A program made the translations under genes and the position numbers. Shown here in pieces: positions 45,478 through 55,444 of a DNA stretch of 64,000 bases. How positions within the stretch are numbered: the stretch's first letter is position 1; each line of letters opens with the position of its first letter. The stretch comes from an uncultured Pelagibacteraceae bacterium (GTDB taxonomy: Bacteria > Pseudomonadota > Alphaproteobacteria > Pelagibacterales > Pelagibacteraceae): NCBI GenBank assembly GCA_902588625.1, contig CACIPU010000001.1, positions 41,886-105,885 of the forward strand. Reading direction: 5' to 3'. A model generated the notes under the pieces. It was not told the DNA's origin. It saw only the letters and a program-made list of their open reading frames with translations, and ran no database searches.

Positions 45478-46541
45478 TAGCAAGAAGAAATTTTTTTAAC
45501 TAATTTTTTAATTAATTTAATCTCATTAATTTCAGAATATTTTTTAGAAAGCTTTCTTCTATGGGTTATAGTTTTTTTATGCCAATTTTCAGGTAAATTT
45601 TTAACAGTGTTTAATATTTTTTCAGAAAATTTTTTAATATCGCCAGACTGAACTTCTTCAAATATTGGCTTGTTCCAATATTCTTTGCCACCACCACCTG
45701 TATATCCAATAACCTTATTTCCTGCAATAGCTGCTTCAAGTGGGGGCATTCCAAATCCTTCAGTATAAGAAAAAGATAAAAATATTTTTGATTTAGCAAG
45801 TTTAGCAAAAAGTTTTTTTTCATCTAAATTATTTAATGATTCCATTTTCCATCTTTTTGGCAATTTTTTAAATAAAAATAATGAAAGTATGTGAAAATGA
45901 TCGCTAAGTTTTCTTGGCATAAAAGTTATTAAATTTTTTTTTTTATTAGGCACATTAAATTTTTTATGGTCAAATGAAATATTTACCTTAAAAATTTTAT
46001 TTTTTTTATTAGGAAAAATAAATTCCAAACATTTGTAAGTTTCTTTTGACGTTGTTATTATAAATTCAGCTTTATTATAAGATTCAAATAGTTTTTCATG
46101 ATCATAAAATGAATTCATATGGTAAAAGCCCTGTACAAAAATTGAATATTTGATTTTTTTTTTTATTAAGAAATCATTTGCAAAATGGGCCCAAATTTCT
46201 GGGAGAATTACAAAATCAGTTTTAGGATTGAAGTTCATATCTTTTTTAATTAAAATTTTATTTTTTGTCCAAGACGTAGACGGTGTGAACGATTTTACCG
46301 CTTTCATTTCATTTCCATACCAACCATATTTTTTTGATGATTTATTAAAGATTCTTTTTTTAAAGGATAAAAAAATTTTATCTATCTTCTTTTTTTTTAG
46401 ATGTAATATATGAGATGATATATTATCTATTTTAAATTTATTTATTAATTCACTGTGTTGATAAATTACTTTAGATCCACCCGATGCGCTTTTGTGTGCA
46501 GGCAATATGTAAATAATATTTATTTTTTTTATATTTTTCAT
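45474..46541 (-). CDS. Glycosyltransferase (GT4-like)
   Basis: This 355-residue protein has a GT-B pattern: an N-terminal IIYILPAHKSASGGSKV acceptor-side segment and a C-terminal donor-site region with SKIFLSFSYTEGFGMPPLEAAIAGNKVIGYTGGGGKEYW near 252-290 (the EGFGxPxxEA signature). It likely transfers a sugar in LPS or surface polysaccharide synthesis, given the upstream lipid A genes. It overlaps the FkbM gene by four bases. Confidence 0.82.
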   Translation of the reverse strand: MKNIKKINIIYILPAHKSASGGSKVIYQHSELINKFKIDNISSHILHLKKKKIDKIFLSFKKRIFNKSSKKYGWYGNEMKAVKSFTPSTSWTKNKILIKKDMNFNPKTDFVILPEIWAHFANDFLIKKKIKYSIFVQGFYHMNSFYDHEKLFESYNKAEFIITTSKETYKCLEFIFPNKKNKIFKVNISFDHKKFNVPNKKKNLITFMPRKLSDHFHILSLFLFKKLPKRWKMESLNNLDEKKLFAKLAKSKIFLSFSYTEGFGMPPLEAAIAGNKVIGYTGGGGKEYWNKPIFEEVQSGDIKKFSEKILNTVKNLPENWHKKTITHRRKLSKKYSEINEIKLIKKLVKKISSCY

Positions 46542-47212
46542 ACCATTTTTTCAAAAATATTGCTGTTAATTCCAGTCCAAATTTTTTGGTATTTATTGTA
46601 CTTTAAAAAATCCATAATTTCGCTTTCATTAATAAATTGTATTTCAATACATACATATTTTGGTTTATATAATTTAAAGTCTAAAGATTTAAGCACTTTA
46701 TAATCATACCCTTGAACATCTATATTTAAAAAATCAATTTGTCTTCCATTATACTTAGAATTTTTTAAAACATCATTAAGAGTTTTAGCTTCAATTTCTT
46801 TTTTTTTATATTTTCTATTTTTATCTATATAATCATGCTTTAAAAAAATTTTATTTGCAGTGGATTGTGGATCATGTTTTTTTGAAGAATAAAAATCTAT
46901 TTTTTCACTCTTATCAGATATAGCAATATTAAAATTTTCATCTTCAGGTCTTATAAAATTAAACAAATCAATTGAAAATTGATTAGCGTCGATATTTATA
47001 CCCCTCCACCCGTTTTGATATAAAATCATAGTATTGTTGTGTCTAATTGGATGGTAAGCACCGACATCCACATAGAAACCTTTCTTTTTTAAATCTAATT
47101 TTTTTTTTAAAAATAAATCCTCGCCTTCACTAGAATAATATTTTCTTTTAATAAAATATTTTTGTTTGAAATATAAGTTATGAATAATATGAAAAAATTT
47201 AATAATGTTCAT
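46538..47212 (-). CDS. FkbM-family methyltransferase
   Basis: This 224-residue methyltransferase has YYSSEGEDLFL, then GFYVDVGAYHPIRHNNT (SAM-binding, near 41-57) and QNGWRGINIDA, followed by IDFLNIDVQGYDYKVLKSL, the FkbM pattern. It lacks a signal peptide. In this operon the likely substrate is a sugar of the LPS core or a surface glycan. It is seven bases from the acyltransferase gene and overlaps the glycosyltransferase. Confidence 0.82.
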   Translation of the reverse strand: MNIIKFFHIIHNLYFKQKYFIKRKYYSSEGEDLFLKKKLDLKKKGFYVDVGAYHPIRHNNTMILYQNGWRGINIDANQFSIDLFNFIRPEDENFNIAISDKSEKIDFYSSKKHDPQSTANKIFLKHDYIDKNRKYKKKEIEAKTLNDVLKNSKYNGRQIDFLNIDVQGYDYKVLKSLDFKLYKPKYVCIEIQFINESEIMDFLKYNKYQKIWTGINSNIFEKMV

Positions 47213-47218
47213 TCTTCA

Positions 47219-48094
47219 TCATTTCCAACGATTATGTGACCAAATCCATTGCTTTGGATTTTTAATTATCATTTTTTCAATAACTTGGTTAATTTTAAGT
47301 GTAATATTTTTTGCATCCTCATCATCACTTCCAGTTTTTTCAATTTTATATGGCTCGTGCACATTTATTTCAAAATTTGTACCATCTTTTCTTTCTATAG
47401 AAATAGGAACTAACTTACAGTTATATTTTAAAGCAAGCTGCGCGGGTATAGTTGTTGTATGTGCTAGTTTGTTAAAAAAAAGGGTTCTAGGTCCTTCACT
47501 GACCCGTTGATCAACCATTAAAGCAATGCTGTATCCATCTTTTACTTTACTAATTATTTCCCTCATGCCCATTCTACCTTTAGGAATCTGATTAGGGCAA
47601 ATATATTTCATTCTTAGATATTCCATTAATGGATTTAAAAAAAAATTATTTAATGGTCTATAAATTGCAGCGCACTTAATTCCAAATTTATCTAATTCCA
47701 TAGCCATTAGTTCAAAATTTGCAAAATGACATGAATAAAAAATTACTACCTCATTTTTTTTTTTAATATTTTCTAAATATTTGATGCCATTAATTTTCAT
47801 ATGATTAAAATTTGTTCTATTAAATTTAAAATCTTTTAAAAAAACATATTCTGCAAAAGTTCTTCCAATATTGGACCACATACTATTAATAATCTTAGCT
47901 TCTTCTTTTTTATCTATTTCACCTAATGCTGTTTTTATATTCTGTTTAATGATTTTCCTTGACCTAAATAACGGACCAAAAGATCTTCCAAGGAGACCTC
48001 CAAGGTTAGAAGCATTTTTAAGGCCTATTATTTTAAATATAACGAACAAGGAAATAATACTTATAAATTCAAAAAAATATTTAATAATTTTCAT
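47219..48094 (-). CDS. Lipid A biosynthesis acyltransferase (LpxL/HtrB family)
   Basis: This 291-residue inner-membrane protein has an N-terminal helix and the family H-x4-E catalytic motif (HFANFE near 123-128), with FRSRKIIKQNI near 41-51 and VDQRVSEGPRTLFF near 196-209. It adds a secondary acyl chain to lipid A. Its place after waaA and lpxK supports this role, and its start overlaps lpxK by four bases. Which position it acylates is not clear. Confidence 0.88.
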   Translation of the reverse strand: MKIIKYFFEFISIISLFVIFKIIGLKNASNLGGLLGRSFGPLFRSRKIIKQNIKTALGEIDKKEEAKIINSMWSNIGRTFAEYVFLKDFKFNRTNFNHMKINGIKYLENIKKKNEVVIFYSCHFANFELMAMELDKFGIKCAAIYRPLNNFFLNPLMEYLRMKYICPNQIPKGRMGMREIISKVKDGYSIALMVDQRVSEGPRTLFFNKLAHTTTIPAQLALKYNCKLVPISIERKDGTNFEINVHEPYKIEKTGSDDEDAKNITLKINQVIEKMIIKNPKQWIWSHNRWK

Positions 48095-49026
48095 ATAATT
48101 TTTTTTATCTCCTCAATAAAGTCGTTTTTATTTTCTATTTCCACCTTTATTCTTAAAAAATTTATATTTTTTTTATACTCTTGATTAATTCTGAAATAAT
48201 CTTTTTCAGTTGTTAGAAGGGTAGATTTTTTTTCTTTTGCTTTGTTAACCAAGTCATTGAGCTCTTTTTCAGAATAATTGTAATGATCAGGAAATTTTAT
48301 TTCTTCTAATAAGTTTATCCCATTATCTTTAAGCAGTTTAAAGAAATTGTTAGGATTTGCGATTCCAGCAAAAGCTAATACTTTTTTATTTTTAAATTCA
48401 TTTATATTTAATGGAATATATTTTGTGTAGAAAATTTTTATTTTTTTATTTTGACTATATATTTTTTCTTCTATATTTATATTTTTTTTACCATTAATAA
48501 CTACGCAATGAGCTCTTTTTAAAGCTGAAATGTTTTCCCTCAGTGGTCCAGATGGAATAAGTAAACCATTTCCAACCCATTGTCTTTCATTAAAACAAAC
48601 AATAGATAAGTTTTTATATATTGAAAAATCTTGAAACCCATCATCCAAAATTACAATATCAGCTTTATTTTCTGTCGCTTCTTTTATGGCTTCAATTCTT
48701 TTTTTATTTTGATAAAAAGATCCTATTGATTTTTGCAGTTCAGCTTCGTCATTAAAAGAATGATATTTTTTTCTAATAAAGGCAGGATTTTTATTTAAGT
48801 TTTTTAAAATGGTAAATATTTCAACACACATGGGAGTTTTTCCAGTTCCACCAAGATATATATTGCCAACACAAATAACAGGAATTTTAGATCGATAGTT
48901 TTTTGAAAAATAATATTTTATAAAATTTATTAATTTAAATATCAAAGAAACAGGAAAAAGAATAATAGAAAAATAAGATAATTTAGTCTGGTCCCAAAAC
49001 TTTGGTTTGAAAAAATTCATATACAA
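48091..49026 (-). CDS. lpxK: Tetraacyldisaccharide 4'-kinase
   Basis: This 311-residue P-loop kinase phosphorylates the 4' position of the lipid A precursor. The Walker-type loop is GGTGKTP near 58-64, with VILDDGFQDF near 124-133 and LLTTEKDYFR near 276-285. It lies between waaA (gap of four bases) and the acyltransferase. Confidence 0.94.
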   Translation of the reverse strand: MYMNFFKPKFWDQTKLSYFSIILFPVSLIFKLINFIKYYFSKNYRSKIPVICVGNIYLGGTGKTPMCVEIFTILKNLNKNPAFIRKKYHSFNDEAELQKSIGSFYQNKKRIEAIKEATENKADIVILDDGFQDFSIYKNLSIVCFNERQWVGNGLLIPSGPLRENISALKRAHCVVINGKKNINIEEKIYSQNKKIKIFYTKYIPLNINEFKNKKVLAFAGIANPNNFFKLLKDNGINLLEEIKFPDHYNYSEKELNDLVNKAKEKKSTLLTTEKDYFRINQEYKKNINFLRIKVEIENKNDFIEEIKKII

Positions 49027-49030
49027 TTAT

Positions 49031-50296
49031 TTATACATATTTTTTTAATTCCATAACCACATTATTAAATATATTTTGACCATAATTTTCTATTTTTTCT
49101 TCAATATGCTTATTTCTTGGGTTATCCCGTTCTAATTCACTAATTAATAATTGAGTAAGTTCATTTAAATCATTTATTTTTTTACTTACTCCAAGTTTAT
49201 TTAGGTAATCATAGGTTTCAAGAAAGTTACTAACATACGGTCCATGTATAACTTTACAGCCAAGTCTTGCTGGTTCAATTGGATTTTGTCCACTATCATT
49301 TACTAAAGATTTGAGCAAAGATTTTCCAAGAAAAACATATTTTGCAACATTATAGAACTTAAGAGTTTCTCCATACGAATCTACTAAAATTATATCTGTT
49401 TCGTTGTTAATTTTTTTTAGGTTACTAGATAAAATAATTTTTAAATTAAGTTTTTCTAAATCATATTTAATTTTTTTTACTCTATTAATATGTCTAGGAA
49501 TAATTATGGTTAAAATGTTTTTATATTTTTCTTTAATTTTTAAATGTGTTTTCGCACAAATTATTTCTTCATTTTGGTGTGTACTTGAGGCACACCATAT
49601 TTTTCTATGATCAATTTTATTTAAAATATCTAAGTCTAATTCCCTTTTTTTATTATGCTCAGTATTTGAAAATTTAAGATTTCCATAACTCCTGACTTTT
49701 TTTGCGCCTAAAATATTGAGAAATTTTTCACTTTCAGCATTAGAAGCTAAACACAAGTCAAATTTCCCAAATATTTCTTTAGAAAAATTTGTAAACATAT
49801 TCCATCTTTTAAAGGTTTTTTTTGTAATTCTAGCGTTAATTAATAATAGAGGAATTTTTTTTCTACTAATATTTGAAATTAAGTTTGGCCAAATTTCTGA
49901 GTCTATAAAAATTGATAAATTTGGCTTCCAATGATCTAAAAACTTCTTTGTTAAAAAAAGTACATCTAGTGGTAAAAATTGATGTATTACTTTTGAGTTT
50001 TCATAAAATCTTTTTTCTAAAATCTTACCAGAACTTAATGTAATTGAGGTTATAAGTATTTTATTAATTTTTTTTTCTTCAATACAATTATCTATTAATG
50101 GAAGTATACTCATTGCTTCACCAACACTAGCTACATGAAACCACACCAAAAATCCTTCCCCTCTCAATTTATCAATTTTCGATAATTTTTCTTTGTATCT
50201 TAGAGGGTGTTCTTTTTTTTTTATTTTCCTTAAAAATAAATATATTGGAGCAAAAAAATAAAAAAGGTATGTAAAAATTTTATACCAAAAATACAT
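49031..50296 (-). CDS. waaA: 3-deoxy-D-manno-octulosonic acid transferase
   Basis: This 421-residue GT30 enzyme adds Kdo to lipid IVA. It has an N-terminal membrane anchor, WFHVASVGEA near 53-62 with the catalytic Glu, IDSEIWPNLI near 132-141, and GGQNPxEPA-like SGQNPIEPARLG near 350-361. It starts two bases after msbA ends. Confidence 0.94.
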   Translation of the reverse strand: MYFWYKIFTYLFYFFAPIYLFLRKIKKKEHPLRYKEKLSKIDKLRGEGFLVWFHVASVGEAMSILPLIDNCIEEKKINKILITSITLSSGKILEKRFYENSKVIHQFLPLDVLFLTKKFLDHWKPNLSIFIDSEIWPNLISNISRKKIPLLLINARITKKTFKRWNMFTNFSKEIFGKFDLCLASNAESEKFLNILGAKKVRSYGNLKFSNTEHNKKRELDLDILNKIDHRKIWCASSTHQNEEIICAKTHLKIKEKYKNILTIIIPRHINRVKKIKYDLEKLNLKIILSSNLKKINNETDIILVDSYGETLKFYNVAKYVFLGKSLLKSLVNDSGQNPIEPARLGCKVIHGPYVSNFLETYDYLNKLGVSKKINDLNELTQLLISELERDNPRNKHIEEKIENYGQNIFNNVVMELKKYV

Positions 50297-50298
50297 AA

Positions 50299-52044
50299 TT
50301 ATGCACTTAGTTGTTTACTATATAAATTTTTATATATTTTGGAATTTTCAAGTAATTCAGCATGAGTTCCAACATCAGATATTTTTCCTTGATTCATGAC
50401 AATAATTTTATTAGCTCTTATAATAGTTGACAATCTATGAGCTATAACCAAAGTTGTCTTATTTTTTGTTAAATTCATGATTGCATTTTGAACTTTTTCC
50501 TCTGATTCGGCATCTAATGACGAGGTTGCTTCATCTAGTAAAATTATTGGAGAATTTTTAAGAACAGCGCGTGCAATAGAAATTCTTTGTTTTTGGCCTC
50601 CAGATAATCTAATCCCATTTTCTCCAATAATGGTTTCAAATTTATTTGGCAATTTTTCTATAAACTCAGTCGCGGCCGCAAAATCACAAGCCTTTTTTAA
50701 TTCCTCTTCCGACGCATTCATATTGGCGTAAGCTATATTAGCGCGAACAGTATCATCAAATAAAATTATATCTTGACTGACCATAGATATGCTTTTTCTT
50801 AAAGAAGAAAGAGAATACGATCGGATGTTTTGTTCATCGATATAAATGTTACCTCTTTTAGGATCATAAAACCTTGGTAGTAAGTTTATTATTGTGCTTT
50901 TGCCAGCACCACTATGACCTACTAAAGCTGCTGTTGTACCACCCTCAACTGTAATACTGATATCTTGTATAGCTTGCTCTTGAGTATTTGGATATGAAAA
51001 ATTAACCTCATCAAATTTTACATTACCTTTTTTAATATTAAGATTTGGAGCAGTATCTAGTTCTTTTATACTTGGTTCAGAATCTAGAATATTAAAAATT
51101 CTATCCGCTCCTACAGCTCCTTGATTAAAAAGCATATTAATAGTCGCTAACGATCTAATCGGTTGGTAAGCTAACATCATAGCAGTTAAAAAAGAGAAAA
51201 AATTATTTATTTCCATCTCACCACTCGCAATCATAAATCCTGAGTAATATATAAAGCCAGCTATCATTATACCCGTTAAACATTCCATAATTGGAGTTGC
51301 TCTTATTAAAATTTTACCTATTTTAATTTGTATATTTGTTCTTTCGTCAATTTTTTTTGATGATCTTTCAAATTCAAAATCCTCTTTTTGATAAATTTTT
51401 ATCATTCTAGTACCTTTAATAATTTCTGATAAATAAGATGTTATATTACCTTCAATTTTTGCACTTTCTGCAACAGCTTTATTGATTCTTTTTCCTAAAG
51501 ATTTTGCAACAACAGCTGCTAACGGCATCATAATTAATGCAAACAAAGCAAGGTTCCAATTTTGATAAAACATTAAACCAACTAATACAATTAAGGTTAA
51601 CGAATCTTTCATAAGATTTAATATTCCTGACCCCACCAATGCAGCTACTTGGCCAACATCATAAAAAAAATGGGCAATATATTTTCCTGAATGTTTCGAT
51701 TCAATTGTATTTATATCTGATTTTAAAATACAAGAAGCTAATTGAATTTGCATAGCTTTTACAACGTTATTAGATATATTTATTAATATAGTTCGAGCAG
51801 CATATAAGGAGGCACCCTTAACTGTAAAAGCTAGTGCAATAGCAAACGGTATTAATAACATCATAGTTTTGTCCTGTTCTACAAAAATTTTTTTAATTGC
51901 TGGATCTAATAACCAAGCAATCGCCCCAGTTGAACCCGCAACAACGAGAGAAAGAAGAAGAGAAATTAACAGTTTAAAAAGATATTTTTTAACATAAGAA
52001 TTAAATAGTCTTAATAAAGTTTCTTTAAGTTTAGAAAAGTTCAT
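50299..52044 (-). CDS. msbA: Lipid A export ABC transporter MsbA
   Basis: This 581-residue half-transporter has six membrane helices and a C-terminal ATPase domain with Walker A GHSGAGKS near 373-380, signature LSGGQKQR near 478-485, and Walker B IILLDEATSSLD. Homodimers flip lipid A-core across the inner membrane. The neighbours waaA, lpxK and an LpxL-type gene make MsbA the best call over other exporters. Its ATG overlaps the stop of ubiA (ATGA). Confidence 0.93.
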   Translation of the reverse strand: MNFSKLKETLLRLFNSYVKKYLFKLLISLLLSLVVAGSTGAIAWLLDPAIKKIFVEQDKTMMLLIPFAIALAFTVKGASLYAARTILINISNNVVKAMQIQLASCILKSDINTIESKHSGKYIAHFFYDVGQVAALVGSGILNLMKDSLTLIVLVGLMFYQNWNLALFALIMMPLAAVVAKSLGKRINKAVAESAKIEGNITSYLSEIIKGTRMIKIYQKEDFEFERSSKKIDERTNIQIKIGKILIRATPIMECLTGIMIAGFIYYSGFMIASGEMEINNFFSFLTAMMLAYQPIRSLATINMLFNQGAVGADRIFNILDSEPSIKELDTAPNLNIKKGNVKFDEVNFSYPNTQEQAIQDISITVEGGTTAALVGHSGAGKSTIINLLPRFYDPKRGNIYIDEQNIRSYSLSSLRKSISMVSQDIILFDDTVRANIAYANMNASEEELKKACDFAAATEFIEKLPNKFETIIGENGIRLSGGQKQRISIARAVLKNSPIILLDEATSSLDAESEEKVQNAIMNLTKNKTTLVIAHRLSTIIRANKIIVMNQGKISDVGTHAELLENSKIYKNLYSKQLSA

Positions 52045-52904
52045 AGAATATTAAATGAAAGTATAAATAAAAAAATTAAAAAGCCTGTTAAATTATTATT
52101 TTTAAAAGCATTTAAACAAAAAAGTGAATTTGAAATATTTGAAATTTTTACTTGATATATCAATGTAGCGATGAATGGTGTCATTAGTAATATGAAATAT
52201 CTATTTATTTCTGTCATAAAAAACATTATTAAGATAAAAAAAGTACATAAGCTATAACAAGTTCCAACAAATATTTTTACATTCTTTTTAAATTTGATTG
52301 ATGTCGATTTAACACCAATAATTTCATCATCACGAATATCTTGGAGTCCATAAATCGTGTCATAGCCTAGTGTCCAAAATATGGCTGCTATATATAATAT
52401 AATTGGTGTAATTGATATGTTATTTTCCAAAGAGGACCAACCCATTATTACACCCCAATTAAATGTTAAACCTAAAAAAAGTTGTGGCCAATAAGTAATT
52501 CTTTTCATAAATGGATAAGCGAATGCTAAAACCATTGAACCCATTCCAAGAAGAATTGTTAAATAATTAAATTGTAAAAGTATAGAAAGTGCAATTAAAC
52601 AAAGTATTACTACATAAAGGAAAGCCTTTTCTACTGAAATTTTTTTAGACGCAATAGGTCTTCTTTTTGTTCTCTTTACTTTCTTATCTAAATCTTTGTC
52701 AACAATATCATTAAAAATACATCCAGCACTTCTCATTAAAATTGAACCTAAAAAAAATAATATTAGATATTTAAAATATAGTGATGTTTCAGCACCATAG
52801 TAATAACCAAGTGATAGTCCCCATGCACAAGGCCAAAACAAAAGCATGAATCCAATCGGTTTATTTAATCTAGTTAACTCGATGAAAATTTTTATATTTT
52901 TCAT
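52041..52904 (-). CDS. ubiA: 4-hydroxybenzoate polyprenyltransferase
   Basis: I use ATG 52904 (287 residues, MKNIKIFIELTRLNKPIG); an upstream in-frame start at 52928 would add eight residues. The first prenyl-diphosphate motif is NDIVDKDLD near 66-74, followed by VKRTKRRPIAS, and the second is near YDTIYGLQDIRDDE. It prenylates 4-hydroxybenzoate in ubiquinone synthesis. It leads the lipid A operon and overlaps msbA by four bases, an unusual pairing of quinone and LPS genes. I saw no clear promoter in the 69 bases upstream. Confidence 0.92.
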   Translation of the reverse strand: MKNIKIFIELTRLNKPIGFMLLFWPCAWGLSLGYYYGAETSLYFKYLILFFLGSILMRSAGCIFNDIVDKDLDKKVKRTKRRPIASKKISVEKAFLYVVILCLIALSILLQFNYLTILLGMGSMVLAFAYPFMKRITYWPQLFLGLTFNWGVIMGWSSLENNISITPIILYIAAIFWTLGYDTIYGLQDIRDDEIIGVKSTSIKFKKNVKIFVGTCYSLCTFFILIMFFMTEINRYFILLMTPFIATLIYQVKISNISNSLFCLNAFKNNNLTGFLIFLFILSFNIL

Positions 52905-52973
52905 TTGATATTGGTCTGTAAATAACAAATGGCTAATCTATAATCAATGCGATTCGTATAATATTAAATTAGA

Positions 52974-53948
52974 TTATGGAATTATGATCGCAGGTCCTTT
53001 AATTTTTCTTAATTCTAAATCTTTATGTGCTTGAACAACCTCATCCAACCTATACTCTTTAAATAATTTTATCTTAATTTTTCCTAGTTTGATCCATTTA
53101 AAAAGTTTGTCAGCACCTTCTTGAATTTCATTTTTTGTACTTAAATAGTGCCACATCGCAGGTCTTGTAAAATATAATCCTTTTGGCTGAATATATTTTT
53201 TTACATCTATATTTTCAATAGATCCAGAGGCGTTTCCAAAGGAAACCATCATGCCTCTAGTTTTTAAACATTCAATTGATTTATGAAATGTATTTTTTCC
53301 TACACCGTCATAAACTACTGGTACTCCAATTTTTTTAGTAATTTCTAAAACTTTTTTAGCAAAATCATCTGTTGAATAATTTATTACAAAATCACAACCA
53401 TTTTCTTTAGCTATACTGATTTTTTCATCTGATCCTACCGTACCAATTACCTTACAGCCTAAACTTTTTGCCCATTGGCAAAAAATTTGTCCAAGACCAC
53501 CTGCGGCAGCATGAAATAATATAGTTTCATTTGAGGAAACAGGATATGTTTTATAAAGAAGATAATATGCCGTTAAACCTTTTGTCATTAGAGTTGCTGC
53601 AACTTGGTGGCTAATTCCCTCAGGTATTTTTACTAAGTTTTTTGTTGGATAATTTCTTTTTGAAGAATAAGCGCCAAGTGGAGCTCCTGCATAAGCAACA
53701 CTATCACCTACGGAAAATTCTTTAACTTTTGATCCAATTTCTTTTATTATTCCTGATGCTTCACCACCTATTCTGGAGGGCAATTCGAGAGGATATAAAC
53801 CTGAGCGATGATAGGTGTCTATAAAATTTAAACCTATAGCTTTATGTTCAATTGTAACTTCATTTGGAGCTGGCTTTTCTAGATTAATTGTTTCTAATTT
53901 TAAAACTTCAGGTCCACCAGTTTTTTCAATTTTTACAACTCTTATCAT
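52974..53948 (-). CDS. Zinc-independent quinone oxidoreductase (QOR-type MDR)
   Basis: This 324-residue medium-chain reductase lacks the structural zinc cysteines and has the GroES-like N-terminal domain (GLNFIDTYHRSGLYP near 54-68) and a Rossmann domain (AAAGGLGQIFCQWAKSLG near 146-163). It reduces quinones with NADPH, usually by one electron. It overlaps the pirin gene by four bases. Confidence 0.9.
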   Translation of the reverse strand: MIRVVKIEKTGGPEVLKLETINLEKPAPNEVTIEHKAIGLNFIDTYHRSGLYPLELPSRIGGEASGIIKEIGSKVKEFSVGDSVAYAGAPLGAYSSKRNYPTKNLVKIPEGISHQVAATLMTKGLTAYYLLYKTYPVSSNETILFHAAAGGLGQIFCQWAKSLGCKVIGTVGSDEKISIAKENGCDFVINYSTDDFAKKVLEITKKIGVPVVYDGVGKNTFHKSIECLKTRGMMVSFGNASGSIENIDVKKYIQPKGLYFTRPAMWHYLSTKNEIQEGADKLFKWIKLGKIKIKLFKEYRLDEVVQAHKDLELRKIKGPAIIIP

Positions 53949-54784
53949 TTTTGTACAAAATTTCCATTTTGATAATCTTCTACAGCTTGAAGAATTTCTT
54001 GTTTAGTATTCATAACGAATGGTCCACCTCTAGCAATAGGTTCACCTATTGGTTTTCCAGATATTAATAAAAATTTTGCCTTTGTGATACATCTAACTTT
54101 TAGTTTTTCGCCTTTTGTAAGAAGTATTAGTGTAGAACCATTAATTTTATCATGGCTTTCACCACCAATTTTTATTTCTCCCTCAATTAGATAAATAAAA
54201 GTATTATGAGTAGAGGGTAGGTTAAAATTGAAATCCTTATCTTTTTTAAGCTCAATATCAAAATATACTGGCGCGACGTTGTGGCCTTTAACAGGACCTT
54301 CAGCGTCACCAAATTTTCCAGCAATAGTTTTTATTTTTTTATCTGAATCTTTGTGAACCTGCATTTGTTTAGAGTTTATGTATATGTATTCAGGTTTATT
54401 CATCTTTAATTTTGCAGGCATATTTATCCATAATTGAAAACCATGAAGTTTACCTTCGGTCATTGCAGGCATTTCAGAATGAATTATACCACCACCTGTT
54501 TTCATCCATTGCACATCACCCGCTGACATTCTTCCTTTTGCGCCAGTACTATCTTCATGCTCAAACTCACCAGTAAGCATATAGGTTACAGTTTCAATTC
54601 CTCTATGAGGATGAGGAGGAAAACCACCAATATAGTCATCTTTATTTTCTGATCCAAATTCATCTAGCATTAAAAAGGGATCAAAATAATTAGGCTCAAC
54701 ACCAATACTTCTCTTTAATTTAACACCCGCACCATCAGACGCTGGTATTGGATCAATGATTTTGCTTACTTCAATATTTTTCAT
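53945..54784 (-). CDS. Pirin-family protein
   Basis: This 279-residue bicupin has the pirin metal-site signature FPPHPHRGIETVTYMLTGEFEHEDS (near 55-79) and the GGGIIHSEMP segment near 97-106. Bacterial pirins include quercetin dioxygenase-like enzymes and redox regulators. It lies five bases after the DoxX gene and overlaps the quinone reductase, which hints at handling of quinones or related compounds. Confidence 0.9.
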   Translation of the reverse strand: MKNIEVSKIIDPIPASDGAGVKLKRSIGVEPNYFDPFLMLDEFGSENKDDYIGGFPPHPHRGIETVTYMLTGEFEHEDSTGAKGRMSAGDVQWMKTGGGIIHSEMPAMTEGKLHGFQLWINMPAKLKMNKPEYIYINSKQMQVHKDSDKKIKTIAGKFGDAEGPVKGHNVAPVYFDIELKKDKDFNFNLPSTHNTFIYLIEGEIKIGGESHDKINGSTLILLTKGEKLKVRCITKAKFLLISGKPIGEPIARGGPFVMNTKQEILQAVEDYQNGNFVQK

Positions 54785-54789
54785 TAAAT

Positions 54790-55167
54790 TTATTTAAACT
54801 TTTTATCTAAGCTAAAATCTTTTGAGCCATTAACTACTAAGAATAAAAAACCACCCGCAAGCCCAATATTTTTAAAAAAAGCAATAAACTGCATTTGATT
54901 TGAAAAGTCTGTATGAAAAATAACTGCTGTAGCTATACAAAAAAGACTTAACAAAGCAGCAGAAATTTTAACTTGGTAGCCAACTATTATAAGGATAGGT
55001 GCCACAACTTCTAAAACTATAGCTGGAATTAACAAAATTCCTGGAACTCCTAAAGATTCCATCCAACCATGGCTACCTTCATAATTTCCAATTTTACTTA
55101 TACCGCTTAATAAAAAAATTGCTGAAATAAATACTCTACCTACTAAATCTAAGACGTTTGATAACAT
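54790..55167 (-). CDS. DoxX-family membrane protein
   Basis: This 125-residue protein has about four hydrophobic helices and the DoxX pattern: GRVFISAIFLLSGISKI near 10-26 and FFKNIGLAGGFLFL near 99-112. DoxX proteins are linked to redox stress and sulfur or thiol metabolism, but their chemistry is not settled. It lies between pirin and CDGSH genes. Confidence 0.87.
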   Translation of the reverse strand: MLSNVLDLVGRVFISAIFLLSGISKIGNYEGSHGWMESLGVPGILLIPAIVLEVVAPILIIVGYQVKISAALLSLFCIATAVIFHTDFSNQMQFIAFFKNIGLAGGFLFLVVNGSKDFSLDKKFK

Positions 55168-55185
55168 TTTTATATTACCTTTCCT

Positions 55186-55425
55186 TTATTGTTTATTGTG
55201 TGACCCATCACAAAATGGTTGATCAGTAGTTTGTTTGCAAGCACAAAAAAACATTTTTTTTGTATCAGTAGCTTTATATATAACAGGTTTAAATTCTGAA
55301 CCCTTGTGAGAATTATCACAAAAAGGTTGATTTTTACTTAAACCACACGAGCACCATGCATAATTTTTTCCTTCTATTACATCAACACCGATCGGGCCAT
55401 CACCTGCTTTTTGTCCTTTTATCAT
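55186..55425 (-). CDS. Double CDGSH iron-sulfur protein
   Basis: This 79-residue protein has two CDGSH motifs, each with three Cys and one His to hold a [2Fe-2S] cluster: Cys25, Cys27, Cys36, His40 (FCDNSH) and Cys61, Cys63, Cys72, His76 (FCDGSH). The family (mitoNEET-like) carries redox-active, transferable clusters. A GAGGAGA ribosome site precedes the ATG. It is 18 bases before the DoxX gene. Confidence 0.93.
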   Translation of the reverse strand: MIKGQKAGDGPIGVDVIEGKNYAWCSCGLSKNQPFCDNSHKGSEFKPVIYKATDTKKMFFCACKQTTDQPFCDGSHNKQ

Positions 55426-55444
55426 TTTATCTCCTCTAATTTAT

